Shown here one piece after another: positions 1 through 14,800 of a DNA stretch of 64,000 bases. The DNA is from Mastigias papua. Its lineage: Eukaryota > Cnidaria > Scyphozoa > Rhizostomeae > Mastigiidae. The stretch's first letter is position 1. Each line of letters opens with the position of its first letter. The stretch covers positions 15,203,883 to 15,267,882 of the forward strand of contig OZ025275.1 in the NCBI GenBank assembly GCA_964019165.1, in the 5' to 3' direction. The position numbers were made by a program, and so were the translations under genes. Below the pieces are notes generated by a model that saw nothing but the letters and a program-made list of their open reading frames with translations, was not told the DNA's origin and did not search any database.

Positions 1-3000
1 CTACCAAGGCTCTAGGCTTACTTTTTGGCCAATATTGGCTCATTTTCATCACTTTTCAATCTGCAATCAAAATCAATCAATGTCAGTTTCGGTCATTTTT
101 CGCTCATTTTTGGCCAAAATACCAAGGCTATAGCCTTACCTTTTGGCCAAATTTGGCTCATTTTCATCACTTTTCAATCTGCAATCAAACTCAATCAATT
201 TCAGTTTCGGTCATTGTTCGGTCATTTTTGGCCAAAATACCAAGGCTATAGCCTTACTTTGTGGCCAAAATTGGCTCATTTTCATCACTTTTCAATCTGC
301 AATCACAATCAATCAATTTCATTTTCGGTCAGTTTTCGCTCATTTTTGGCCAAAATACCAAGGCTATAGCCTTACTTTTTGGCCAAAATTGGCTCATTTT
401 CATCACTTTTCAATCTGCAATCACAATCAATCACTTTCATTTTCGGTCAGTGTTCGCTCATTTTTGGCCACACTACGAAGGCTATAGCCTTACTTCTTGG
501 CCAAAAGTGGCTCATTTTCATCACTTTTCAATCTGCAATCAGATTCAATCAATTTCATTTTTGGTCAGTGTTCGCTCATTTTTGGCCAAAATACCAAGGT
601 TATAGCCTTACTTTTTGGCCAATATTGGCTCATTTTCATCACTTTTCACTCTGCAAGCAAATTCAATCAATTTCAGTTTCGGTCATTTTTCGCTCATTTT
701 TGGCCAAAATACCAAGGCTATAGCCTTACTTTTTGGCCAAAATTGGCTCATTTTCATCACTTTTCAATCTGCAATCACAATCAATCAATTTCAATTTCGG
801 TCATTTTTCGCTCATTTTTGGCCAAAATACCAAGGCCATAGCCTTGCTTATCGGCCAAAATTGGCTCATTTTCATCACTTTTCAATCTGCAATCACAATC
901 GATCAATTTCAATGTCGGTCATTTTTCGCTCATTTTTGGCCAAAATACCAAGGCTATAGCCTTACTGTTTCGCCAAAATTTCCTCATTTTCATCACTTTT
1001 CAATATGGAATCAAAATCAAGCAATTTCATTGTCGGTCAGTTTTCGCTCAGTGTTGGCCACAATACCAAGGCTATAGCCTTACTTTTTGGCCAAAATTGG
1101 CTCATTTTCATCACTTGTCAATCTGCAATCACAATCAATCAATTTCAATTTCGGTCATTTTTCGCTCATTTTTGGCCAAAATACCAAGGCTATAGCCTTG
1201 CTTATCGGCCAAAATTGGCTCATTTTCATCACTTTTCAATCTACAATCACAATCGATCAATTTCAATTTCGGTCATTTTTCGCTCATTTTTGGCCAAAAT
1301 ACCAAGGCTATAGCCTTACTTTTTGGCCAAAATTGGCTCAGTTTCATCACTTTTCAATCTGCAATCAAAATCAATCAAATTCAATTTCGGTCATTTTTCG
1401 CTCAGTGTTGGCCACAATACCAAGGCTATAGCCTTACTTTTTGGCCAACATTGGCTCATTTTCATCACTTTTCAATCTGCAAATAAAATCAATCAATTTC
1501 AATTTCGGTCATTTGTCGCTCATTTTTGGCCAAAATACCAAGGCTATAGCCTTACTTTTTGGCCAAAATTGGCTCATTTTCATCACTTTTCAATCTGCAA
1601 TCAAAATCAATCAATTTCAGTTTCGGTCATTTGTCGCTCATTTTTGGCCAAAATACCAAGGCTATAACCTTACTGTTTGGTCAAAAGTGGCTCATTTTCA
1701 TCACTTTTCAATCTGCAATCAAAGTCAATCAATTTCAGTTTCGGTCATTTGTCGCTGATGTTTGGCCATAATACCAAGGCTATAGCCTTACTTTTTGGCC
1801 AAAATTGGGTCATTTTCATCACTTTTCAATCTGCAATCAAAATCAATCAATTTCATTTTCGGTCAGTTTTCGCTCATTTTTGGCCAAAATACCAAGGCTA
1901 TAGCCTTACTTTTTGGCCAAAATTCGCTCATTTTCATCACTTTACAAACTGTAATCAAACTCAATCAATCTCACTTTCAGTCATTTGTCGTTGATTTTTT
2001 GCCACACTACGAAGGCTATAGCCGTACTTTTTGGCCAAAATTGGCTCATTTTCATCACTTTTCAATCTGCAATCAAAATCAATCAATTTCACTGTCGGTC
2101 ATTTTTCGCTCATTTTTGGCCAAAATACCAAGGCTATAGCCTTACTTTTTGGCCAAAATTGGCTCATTTTCATCACTTTTCAATCTCCAATCACAATCAA
2201 TCAATTTCATTTTCGGTCAGTTTTCGCTCATTTTTGGCCAAAATACCAAGGCTATAGCCTTACTTTTTGGCCAAAATTCGCTCATTTTCATCACTTTTCA
2301 ATCTGCAATCAAAATCAATCAATTTCAATTTCGGTCATTTTTCGCTCATTTTTGGCCAAAATACCAAGGTTATAGCCTTGCTTATCGGCCAAAATTGGCT
2401 CATTTTCATCACTTTTCAATCTGCAATCACATTCGATCAATTTCAATTTCGGTCATTTTTCGCTCATTTTTGGCCAAAATGCCAAGGCTATAGCCTTACT
2501 TTTTGGCCAAAATTGCCTCAGTTTCATCACTTTTCAATCTGCAATCAAAATCTATCAATTTTATTGTCGGTCAGTTTTCGCTCAGTGTTGGCCACAATAC
2601 CAAGGCTATAGCCTTACTTTTTGGCCAAAATTGGCTCAATTTCATCACTTTTCAATCTGCAATCAAAATCAATCAATTTCACTTTCGGTCATTTTTCGCT
2701 TAATTTTTGGCCAAACTACCAAGGCTCTAGCCTTACTTTTTGGCCAATATTGGCTCATTTTCATCACTTTTCAATCTGCAATCAAAATCAATCAATTTCA
2801 ATTTCGGTCATTTTTTGCTCATTTTTGGCCAAAATACCAAGGCTATAGCCTTACCTTTTGGCCAAATTTGGCTCATTTTCATCACTTTTCAATCTGCAAT
2901 CAAACTCAATCAATTTCAGTGTCGGTCATTGTTCGGTCATTTTTGGCCAAAATACCAAGGCTATAGCCTTACCTTTTGGCCAATATTGGCTCATTTTCAT

Positions 3001-3090
3001 CACTTTTCAATCTGCAATCACAATCGATCAATTTCAATTTCGGTCATTTTTCGCTCATTTTTGGCCAAAATACCAAGGCTATAGCCTTAC

Positions 3091-4506
3091 TTTTTGGCCA
3101 AAATTGGCTCAGTTTCATCACTTTTCAATCTGCAATCAAAATCAATCAAATTCAATTTCGGTCATTTTTCGCTCAGTGTTGGCCACAATACCAAGGCTAT
3201 AGCCTTACTTTTTGGCCAACATTGGCTCATTTTCATCACTTTTCAATCTGCAAATAAAATCAATCAATTTCAATTTCGGTCATTTGTCGCTCATTTTTGG
3301 CCAAAATACCAAGGCTATAGCCTTACTTTTTGGCAAAAATTGGCTCATTTTCATCACTTTTCAATCTGCAATCAAAATCAATCAATTTCATTTTCGGTCA
3401 GTTTTCGCTCATTTTTGGCCAAAATACCAAGGCTATAGCCTTACTTTTTGGCCAAAATTGGCTCATTTTCATCACTTTTCAATCTGCAATCACAATCGAT
3501 CAATTTCAATTTCGGTCATTTTTCGCTCATTTTTGGCCAAAATACCAAGGCTATAGCCTTACCTTTTGGCCAACATTGGCTCATTTTCATCACTTTTCAA
3601 TCTGCAATCAAAGTCAATCAATTTCAGTTTCGGTCATTTTTCGCTCATTTTTGGCCAAAATACCAAGGCTATAGCCTTACCTTTTGGCCAAACTTGGCTC
3701 ATTTTCATCACTTTTCAATCTGCAATCAAACTCAATCAATTTCATTTTTGGTCAGTTTTCGCTCATTTTTGGCCAAAATACCAAGGCTATAGCCTTACTT
3801 TTTGGCCAAAATTGGCTCAGTTTCATCACTTTTCAATCTGCAATCAAAATCAATCAAATTCAATTTCGGTCATTTTTCGCTCAGTGTTGGCCACAATACC
3901 AAGGCTATAGCCTTACTTTTTGGCCAACATTGGCTCATTTTCATCACTTTTCAATCTGCAAATAAAATCAATCAATTTCAATTTCGGTCATTTGTCGCTC
4001 ATTTTTGGCCAAAATACCAAGGCTATAGCCTTACTTTTTGGCAAAAATTGGCTCATTTTCATCACTTTTCAATCTGCAATCAAAATCAATCAATTTCATT
4101 TTCGGTCAGTTTTCGCTCATTTTTGGCCAAAATACCAAGGCTATAGCCTTACTTTTTGGCCAAAATTGGCTCATTTTCATCACTTTTCAATCTGCAATCA
4201 CAATCGATCAATTTCAATTTCGGTCATTTTTCGCTCATTTTTGGCCAAAATACCAAGGCTATAGCCTTACCTTTTGGCCAACATTGGCTCATTTTCATCA
4301 CTTTTCAATCTGCAATCAAAGTCAATCAATTTCAGTTTCGGTCATTTTTCGCTCATTTTTGGCCAAAATACCAAGGCTATAGCCTTACCTTTTGGCCAAA
4401 CTTGGCTCATTTTCATCACTTTTCAATCTGCAATCAAACTCAATCAATTTCATTTTTGGTCAGTTTTCGCTCATTTTTGGCCAAAATACCAAGGCTATAG
4501 CCTTAC
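3091..4506 (+). repeat. 708-bp higher-order repeat, two copies
   Basis: Two adjacent blocks of six monomers (3091-3798 and 3799-4506) repeat the same series of variants in the same order and look identical by eye. One marker is the monomer with GGCTCAGTTTCATC followed by the one with CTGCAAATAAAATC. Flanking monomers differ, so this is a local tandem duplication with a period of exactly 6 x 118. A closely similar block returns around 6.0-6.6 kb and 12.0-12.7 kb. Confidence 0.85.
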
Positions 4507-5794
4507 TTTTTGGCCAAAATGGGCTCATTTTCATCACTGTTCAATCTGCAATCAAAGTCAATCAATTTCAGTTTCGGTCATTTTTCGCTCATTTTTGGCC
4601 AAAATACCAAGGCTATAGCCTTACTTCTTGGCCAAAAGTGACTCATTTTCATCACTTTTCAATCTGCAATCAGATTCAATCAATTTCATTTTTGGTCAGT
4701 GTTCGCTCATTTTTGGCCAAAATACCAAGGTTATAGCCTTACTTTTTGGCCAATATTGGCTCATTTTCATCACTTTTCACTCTGCAAGCAAATTCAATCA
4801 ATTTCAGTTTCGGTCATTTTTCGCTCATTTTTGGCCAAAATACCAAGGCTATAGCCTTACGTTTTGGCCAAAATTGGCTCATTTTCATCACTTTTCAATC
4901 TGCAATCACAATCAATCAATTTCAATTTCGGTCATTTTTCGCTCATTTTTGGCCAAAATACCAAGGCTATAGCCTTGCTTATCGGCCAAAAGTGGCTCAT
5001 TTTCATCACTTTTCAATCTGCAATCACAATCGATCAATTTCAATGTCGGTCATTTTTCGCTCATTTTTGGCCAAAATACCAAGGCTATAGCCTTACTGTG
5101 TCGCCAAAATTGCCTCATTTTCATCACTTTTCAATCTGGAATCAAAATCAAGCAATTTCATTGTCGGTCAGTTTTCGCTCAGTGTTGGCCACAATACCAA
5201 GGCTATAGCCTTACTTTTTGGCCAAAATTGGCTCATTTTCATCACTTTTCAATCTGCAATCACAATCAAGCAATTTCATTGTCGGTCAGTTTTCGCTCAG
5301 TGTTGGCCACAATACCAAGGCTCTAGCCTTACTTTTTGGCCAAAATTGGCTCATTTTCATCACTTTTCAATCTGCAATCACAATCAATCAATTTCAATTT
5401 CGGTCATTTTTCGCTCATTTTTGGCCAAAATACCAAGGCCATAGCCTTGCTTATCGGCCAAAATTGGCTCATTTTCATCACTTTTCAATCTGCAATCACA
5501 ATCGATCAATTTCAATGTCGGTCATTTTTCGCTCATTTTTGGCCAAAATACCAAGGCTATAGCCTTACTGTTTCGCCAAAATTGCCTCATTTTCATCACT
5601 TTTCAATATGGAATCAAAATCAAGCAATTTCATTGTCGGTCAGTTTTCGCTCAGTGTTGGCCACAATACCAAGGCTATAGCCTTACTTTTTGGCCAAAAT
5701 TGGCTCATTTTCATCACTTTTCAATCTGCAATCACAATCAATCAATTTCAATTTCGGTCATTGTTCGCTCATTTTTGGCCAAAATACCAAGGCT

Positions 5795-8700
5795 ATAGCC
5801 TTACCTTTTGGCCAATATTGGCTCATTTTCATCACTTTTCAATCTGCAATCACAATCGATCAATTTCAATTTCGGTCATTTTTCGCTCATTTTTGGCCAA
5901 AATACCAAGGCTATAACCTTACTGTTTTACCAAAATTGGCTCAGTTTCATCACTTTTCAATCTGCAATCAAAATCAATCAAATTCAATTTCGGTCATTTT
6001 TCGCTCAGTGTTGGCCACAATACCAAGGCTATAGCCTTACTTTTTGGCCAACATTGGCTCATTTTCATCACTTTTCAATCTGCAAATAAAATCAATCAAT
6101 TTCAATTTCGGTCATTTGTCGCTCATTTTTGGCCAAAATACCAAGGCTATAGCCTTACTTTTTGGCAAAAATTGGCTCATTTTCATCACTTTTCAATCTG
6201 CAATCAAAATCAATCAATTTCATTTTCGGTCAGTTTTCGCTCATTTTTGGCCAAAATACCAAGGCTATAGCCTTACTTTTTGGCCAAAATTGGCTCATTT
6301 TCATCACTTTTCAATCTGCAATCACAATCGATCAATTTCAATTTCGGTCATTTTTCGCTCATTTTTGGCCAAAATACCAAGGCTATAGCCTTACCTTTTG
6401 GCCAACATTGGCTCATTTTCATCACTGTTCAATCTGCAATCAAAGTCAATCAATTTCAGTTTCGGTCATTTTTCGCTCATTTTTGGCCAAAATACCAAGG
6501 CTATAGCCTTACCTTTTGGCCAAACTTGGCTCATTTTCATCACTTTTCAATCTGCAATCAAACTCAATCAATTTCATTTTTGGTCAGTTTTCGCTCATTT
6601 TTGGCCAAAATACCAAGGCTATAGCCTTACTTTTTGGCCAAAATGGGCTCATTTTCATCACTGTTCAATCTGCAATCAAAGTCAATCAATTTCAGTTTCG
6701 GTCATTTTTCGCTCATTTTTGGCCAAAATACCAAGGCTATAGCCTTACCTTTTGGCCAAACTTGGCTCATTTTCATCACTTTTCAATCTGCAATCAAATT
6801 CAATCAATTTCATTTTTGGTCAGTTTTCGCTCATTTTTGGCCAAAATACCAAGACTATAGCCTTACTTTTTGGCCAATATTGGCTCATTTTCATCACTTT
6901 TCAATCTGCAATCAAAATCAATCAATTTCAATTTATGTGATTTTTCGCTCATTTTTGGCTATAATACCAAGGCTATAGCCTTACTTTTTGGCCAAAATTG
7001 GCTCATTTTCATCACTTTTCAATCTGCAATCAAACTCAATCAATTTCATTGTCGGTCAGTTATCGCTCATTTTTGGCAAAAATACCAAGGCTATAACCCT
7101 ACTTTTTGGCCAAAATTGGCTCATTTTCATCACTTTTCAATCTGCAATCAAAATCAATCAATTTCACTGTCAGTCATTGTTTGCTCATTTTTGGCCAAAA
7201 TACCAAGGCTATAGCCTTACTTTTTTGCCAACATTGGCTCATTTTCATCACTTTTCAATCTGCAATCAAAATCAATCAATTTCAGTTTCGGTCATTTTTC
7301 GCTCATTTTTGGCCAAAATACCAAGGCTATAGCCTTACTTTTTGGCCACAATTGGCTCATGTCCATCACTTTTCAATCTGCAATCAAACTCAATCAATTT
7401 CAATTTATGTGATTTTTCGCTCATTTTTGGCCAAACTACCAAGGCTATAGCCTTACTTTTTGGCCAATATTGGCTCATTTTCATCACTTGTCAATCTGCA
7501 ATCAAAATCAATCAATTTCAAATTCGGTCATTTTTCGCTCATTTGTGGCCAAAATACCAAGGCTATAGCCTTACTTATCGGCCAAAATTGGCTCATTTTC
7601 ATCACTTTTCAATCTGCAATCAAAGTCAATCAATTTCACTTTCGGTCATTTTTCGCTTAATTTTTGGCCAAACTACCAAGGCTCTAGCCTTACTTTTTGG
7701 TCAATATTGGCTCATTTTCATCACTTTTCAATCTGCAATCAAAATCAATCAATGTCAGTTTCGGTCATTTTTCGCTCATTTTTGGCCAAAATACCAAGGC
7801 TATAGCCTTACCTTTTGCCAAAATTGGCTCATTTTCATCACTTTTCAATCTGCAATCAAAATCAATCAATTTCACTTTCGGTCATTTTTCGCTTAATTTT
7901 TGGCCAAACTACCAAGGCTATAGCCTTACTTTTTGGCCAATATTGGCTCATTTTCATCACTTTTCAATCTGCAATCAAAATCAATCAATTTCAATTTCGG
8001 TCATTTCTCGCTTAGTTTTGGCCAAACTACCAAGGCTATAGCCTTACTGTTTGGCCAAAATTGGCTCATTGTCATCACTTTTCACTCTGTAATCATATTC
8101 AATCAATTTCAATTTCGGTGATTTTTCGCTCATTTTTGGCCACAATACCAAGGCTATAGCCTTACTGTTTGGCCAAAATTGGCTCATTTTCATCACATTT
8201 CAATCTGCACTCACAATCAATCAATTTCAATTTCGGTCATTTTTCGCTCATTTTTGGCCAAACTACCAAGGCTATAGCCTTACTTTTTGGCCAAAATTGG
8301 CTCATTTTCATCACTTTTCAATCTGCAATCAAAATCAATCAATTTCACTTTCGGTCATTTTTCGCTCATTTTTGGCCAAAATACCAAGGCTATAGCCTTA
8401 CTTTTTTGCCAACATTGGCTCATTTTCATCACTTTTCAATCTGCAATCAAAATCAATCAATGTCAGGTTCGGTCATTTTTCGCTCATTTTTGGCCAAAAT
8501 ACCAAGGCTATAGCCTTACCTGCTGGCCAAAATTGGCTCATTTTCATCACTTGTCAATCTGCAATCAAAATCAATCAATTTCACTTTCGGTCCTTTTTCG
8601 CTTAATGTTTGGCCAAACTGCCAAGGCTATAGCCTTACTTTTTGGCCAATATTGGCTCATTTTCATCACTTTTCAATCTGCAATCAAAATCAATCAATTT

Positions 8701-11310
8701 CAATTTCGGTCATTTTTCGCTCAATTTTGGCCAAACTACCAAGGCTATAGCCTTACTTTTTGGCCAAAATTGGCTCATTTTCATCACTTTTCACTCTGCA
8801 ATCAAATTCAATCAATTTCACTTTCGGTCATTTTTCGCTCATTTTTGGCCAAAATACCAAGGCTATAGCCTTACCTTTTGGCCAAAATTGGCTCATTTTC
8901 ATCACTTTTCAATCTGCAATCAAAGTCAATCAATTTCACTTTCGGTCATTTTTCGCTTAATTTTTGGCCAAATTACCAAGGCTATAGCCTTACTTTTTTG
9001 CCAACATTGGCTCATGTTCATCACTTTTCAATCTGCAATCAAAATCAATCAATTTCAGTGTCGGTCATTTTTGGCTCATATTTGGCCAAAATACCAAGGC
9101 TATAGCCTTACTGTTTTGCCAACATTGGCTCATTTTCATCACTTTTCAATCTGCAATCAAAATCAATCAATGTCAGTTTCGGTCATTTTTCGCTCATTCT
9201 TGGCCAAAATACCAAGGCTATAGCCTTACCTGTTGGCCAATATTGGCTCATTTTCATCACTTTTCAATCTGCAATCAAAATCAATCAATTTCAATTTCGG
9301 TCATTTGTCGCTCATTTTTGGCCGAAATACCAAGGCTATAGCCTTACTGTTTGGCCAAAATTGGCTCATTTTCATCACTTTTCACTCTGCAATCAAATTC
9401 AATCAATTTCAGTTTCGGTCATTTTTCGCTCATTTTTGGCCAAAATACCAAGGCAATAGCCTTACCTTTTGGCCAAAATTGGCTCATTTTCATCACTTTT
9501 CAATCTGCAATCAAAGTCAATCAATTTCACTTTCGGTCATTTGTCGCTTAATTTTTGGCCAAATTACAAAGGCTATAGCCTTACTTTTTTGCCAACATTG
9601 GCTCAATTTCATCACTTTTCAATCTGCAATCAAAATCAATCAATTTCAGTTTCGGTCATTTTTGGCTCATTTTTGGCCAAAATACCAAGGCTATAGCCTT
9701 ACTGTTTTGCCAACATTGGCTCATTTTCATCACTTTTCAATCTGCAATCAAAATCAATCAATTTCAGTTTCGGTCATTTTTCGCTCATTTTTGGCCAAAA
9801 TACCAAGGCTATAGCCTGACCTTTTGGCCAAAATTGGCTCATTTTCATCACTTTTCAATCTGCACTCAAAATCAATCAATTTCATTTTCGGTCAGTTTTC
9901 GCTTACTTTTTGGCCAAACTACCAAGGCTATAGCCTTACTTTTTGGCCAATATTGGCTCATTTTCATCACTTTTCACTCTGCAATCAAATTCAATCAATT
10001 TCAGGTTCGGTCATTTTTCGCTCATTTTTGGCCAAAATACCAAGGCTATAGCCTTACCTTTTGGCCAAAATTGGCTCATTTTCATCACTTTTCAATCTGC
10101 AATCAAAGTCAATCAATTTCACTTTCGGTCATTATTCGCTTAATTTTTGGCCAAATTACCAAGGCTATAGCCTTACTTTTTTGCCAACATTGGCTCATGT
10201 TCATCACTTTTCAATCTGCAATCAAAATCAATCAATTTCAGTTTCGGTCATTTTTGGCTCATATTTGGCCAAAATACCAAGGCTATAGCCTTACTGTTTT
10301 GCCAACATTGGCTCATTTTCATCACTTTTCAATCTGCAATCAAAATCAATCAATGTCAGTTTCGGTCATTTTTCGCTCATTCTTGGCCAAAATACCAAGG
10401 CTATAGCCTTACCTGTTGGCCAATATTGGCTCATTTTCATCACTTTTCAATCTGCAATCAAAATCAATCAATTTCAATTTCGGTCATTTGTCGCTCATTT
10501 TTGGCCGAAATACCAAGGCTATAGCCTTACTGTTTGGCCAAAATTGGCTCATTTTCATCACTTTTCACTCTGCAATCAAATTCAATCAATTTCAGTTTCG
10601 GTCATTTGTCGCTCATTTTTGGCCAAAATACCAAGGCAATAGCCTTACCTTTTGGCCAAAATTGGCTCATTTTCATCACTTTTCAATCTGCAATCAAAGT
10701 CAATCAATTTCACTTTCGGTCATTTGTCGCTTAATTTTTGGCCAAATTACAAAGGCTATAGCCTTACTTTTTTGCCAACATTGGCTCAATTTCATCACTT
10801 TTCAATCTGCAATCAAAATCAATCAATTTCAGTTTCGGTCATTTTTGGCTCATTTTTGGCCAAGATACCAAGGCTATAGCCTTACTGTTTTGCCAATATT
10901 GGCTCATTTTCATCACTTTTCAATCTGCAATCAAAATCAATCAATTTCAATTTCGGTCATTTCTCGCTCATTTTTGGCCAAAATACCAAGGCTATAGCCT
11001 TACTTTTTGGCCAAAATTGGCTCATTTTCATCACTTTTCACTCTGCAATCAAATTCAATCAATTTCACTTTCGGTCATATTTCGCTCATTTTTGGCCAAA
11101 ATACCAAGGCTATAGCCTTACCTTTTGGCGAAAATTGGCTCATTTTCATCAGTTTTCAATCTGCAATCAAAGTCAATCAATGTCAGTTTCGGTCATTTTT
11201 CGCTCATGTGTGGCCAAACTACCAAGGCTATAGCCTTACTTTTTGGCCAAAATTGGCTCATTTTCATCACTTTTCACTCTGCAATCAAATTCAATCAATT
11301 TCAATTTCGG
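5795..11310 (+). repeat. 6.03-kb period duplication, copy 1
   Basis: The ordered series of monomer variants here reappears about 6027 bp downstream (about 51 monomers). The copies differ by a few substitutions and one visible one-base indel: TTTTGCCAAAATT at about 7815 against TTTTGGCCAAAATT in copy 2, which shifts the offset from 6026 to 6027. Boundaries are approximate and were set where variant order stops matching. Confidence 0.8.
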
Positions 11311-11820
11311 TCATTTTTCGCTCATTTTTGGCCAAACTACCAAGGCTATAGCCTTACTGTTCGGCCAAAATTGGCTCATTTTCATCACTTTTCAATCTGC
11401 ACTCACAATCAATCAATTTCAATTTCGGTCATTTTTCGCTCATTTCTCGCCAAAATACCAAGGCTATAGCCTTACTTTTTGGCCAAACTTGGCTCATTTT
11501 CATCATTTTTCAATCTGCACTCATAATCAATCAATTTCAATTTCGGTCATTTTTCGCTCATTTCTCGCCAAACCACCAAGGCTATAGCCTTACTTTTTGG
11601 CCAAAATTGGCTCATTTTCATCATTTTTCAATCTGGAATCAAAATCAATCAATTTCAGTTTCGGTCATTCTTCGCTCATTTTTGGCCAAAATACCAAGGC
11701 TATTGCCTTACTTTTTTGCCAAAATTGGCTCATTTTCATCACTTTTCAATCTGCAATCAAAATCAATCAATTTCAATTTCGGTCATTTTTCGCTTAATTT
11801 TTGGCCAAACTACCAAGGCT

Positions 11821-14800
11821 ATAGCCTTACCTTTTGGCCAATATTGGCTCATTTTCATCACTTTTCAATCTGCAATCACAATCGATCAATTTCAATTTCG
11901 GTCATTTTTCGCTCATTTTTGGCCAAAATACCAAGGCTATAGCCTTACTTTTTGGCCAAAATTGGCTCAGTTTCATCACTTTTCAATCTGCAATCAAAAT
12001 CAATCAAATTCAATTTCGGTCATTTTTCGCTCAGTGTTGGCCACAATACCAAGGCTATAGCCTTACTTTTTGGCCAACATTGGCTCATTTTCATCACTTT
12101 TCAATCTGCAAATAAAATCAATCAATTTCAATTTCGGTCATTTGTCGCTCATTTTTGGCCAAAATACCAAGGCTATAGCCTTACTTTTTGGCAAAAATTG
12201 GCTCATTTTCATCACTTTTCAATCTGCAATCAAAATCAATCAATTTCATTTTCGGTCAGTTTTCGCTCATTTTTGGCCAAAATACCAAGGCTATAGCCTT
12301 ACTTTTTGGCCAAAATTGGCTCATTTTCATCACTTTTCAATCTGCAATCACAATCGATCAATTTCAATTTCGGTCATTTTTCGCTCATTTTTGGCCAAAA
12401 TACCAAGGCTATAGCCTTACCTTTTGGCCAACATTGGCTCATTTTCATCACTGTTCAATCTGCAATCAAAGTCAATCAATTTCAGTTTCGGTCATTTTTC
12501 GCTCATTTTTGGCCAAAATACCAAGGCTATAGCCTTACCTTTTGGCCAAACTTGGCTCATTTTCATCACTTTTCAATCTGCAATCAAACTCAATCAATTT
12601 CATTTTTGGTCAGTTTTCGCTCATTTTTGGCCAAAATACCAAGGCTATAGCCTTACTTTTTGGCCAAAATGGGCTCATTTTCATCACTGTTCAATCTGCA
12701 ATCAAAGTCAATCAATTTCAGTTTCGGTCATTTTTCGCTCATTTTTGGCCAAAATACCAAGGCTATAGCCTTACCTTTTGGCCAAACTTGGCTCATTTTC
12801 ATCACTTTTCAATCTGCAATCAAACTCAATCAATTTCATTTTTGGTCAGTTTTCGCTCATTTTTGGCCAAAATACCAAGGCTATAGCCTTACTTTTTGGC
12901 CACAATTGGCTCATGTCCATCACTTTTCAATCTGCAATCAAAATCAATCAATTTCAATTTATGTGATTTTTCGCTCATTTTTGGCTATAATACCAAGGCT
13001 ATAGCCTTACTTTTTGGCCAAAATTGGCTCATTTTCATCACTTTTCAATCTGCAATCAAACTCAATCAATTTCATTGTCGGTCAGTTATCGCTCATTTTT
13101 GGCCAAAATACCAAGGCTATAACCCTACTTTTTGGCCAAAATTGGCTCATTTTCATCACTTTTCAATCTGCAATCAAAATCAATCAATTTCACTGTCAGT
13201 CATTGTTTGCTCATTTTTGGCCAAAATACCAAGGCTATAGCCTTACTTTTTTGCCAACAATGGCTCATTTTCATCACTTTTCAATCTGCAATCAAAATCA
13301 ATCAATTTCAGTTTCGGTCATTTTTCGCTCATTTTTGGCCAAAATACCAAGGCTATAGCCTTACTTTTTGGCCACAATTGGCTCATGTCCATCACTTTTC
13401 AATCTGCAATCAAACTCAATCAATTTCAATTTATGTGATTTTTCGCTCATTTTTGGCCAAACTACCAAGGCTATAGCCTTACTTTTTGGCCAATATTGGC
13501 TCATTTTCATCACTTGTCAATCTGCAATCAAAATCAATCAATTTCAAATTCGGTCATTTTTGGCTCATTTGTGGCCAAAATACCAAGGCTATAGCCTTAC
13601 TTATCGGCCAAAATTGGCTCATTTTCATCACTTTTCAATCTGCAATCAAAGTCAATCAATTTCACTTTCGGTCATTTTTCGCTTAATTTTTGGCCAAACT
13701 ACCAAGGCTCTAGCCTTACTTTTTGGCCAATATTGGCTCATTTTCATCACTTTTCAATCTGCAATCAAAATCAATCAATGTCAGTTTCGGTCATTTTTCG
13801 CTCATTTTTGGCCAAAATACCAAGGCTATAGCCTTACCTTTTGGCCAAAATTGGCTCATTTTCATCACTTTTCAATCTGCAATCAAAATCAATCAATTTC
13901 ACTTTCGGTCATTTTTCGCTTAATTTTTGGCCAAACTACCAAGGCTATAGCCTTACTGTTTGGCCAATATTGGCTCATTTTCATCACTTTTCAATCTGCA
14001 ATCAAAATCAATCAATTTCAATTTCGGTCATTTCTCGCTTAGTTTTGGCCAAACTACCAAGGCTATAGCCTTACTGTTTGGCCAAAATTGGCTCATTGTC
14101 ATCACTTTTCACTCTGTAATCAAATTCAATCAATTTCAATTTCGGTGATTTTTCGCTCATTTTTGGCCACAATACCAAGGCTATAGCCTTACTGTTTGGC
14201 CAAAATTGGCTCATTTTCATCACATTTCAATCTGCACTCACAATCAATCAATTTCAATTTCGGTCATTTTTCGCTCATTTTTGGCCAAACTACCAAGGCT
14301 ATAGCCTTACTGTTTGGCCAATATTGGCTCATTTTCATCACTTTTCAATCTGCAATCAAAATCAATCAATTTCACTTTCGGTCATTTTTCGCTCATTTTT
14401 GGCCAAAATACCAAGGCTATAGCCTTACTTTTTTGCCAACATTGGCTCATTTTCATCACTTTTCAATCTGCAATCAAAATCAATCAATGTCAGGTTCGGT
14501 CATTTTTCGCTCATTTTTGGCCAAAATACCAAGGCTATAGCCTTACCTGCTGGCCAAAATTGGCTCATTTTCATCACTTTTCAATCTGCAATCAAAATCA
14601 ATCAATTTCACTTTCGGTCCTTTTTCGCTTAATGTTTGGCCAAACTGCCAAGGCTATAGCCTTACTTTTTGGCCAATATTGGCTCATTTTCATCACTTTT
14701 CAATCTGCAATCAAAATCAATCAATTTCAATTTCGGTCATTTTTCGCTCAATTTTGGCCAAACTACCAAGGCTATAGCCTTACTTTTTGGCCAAAATTGG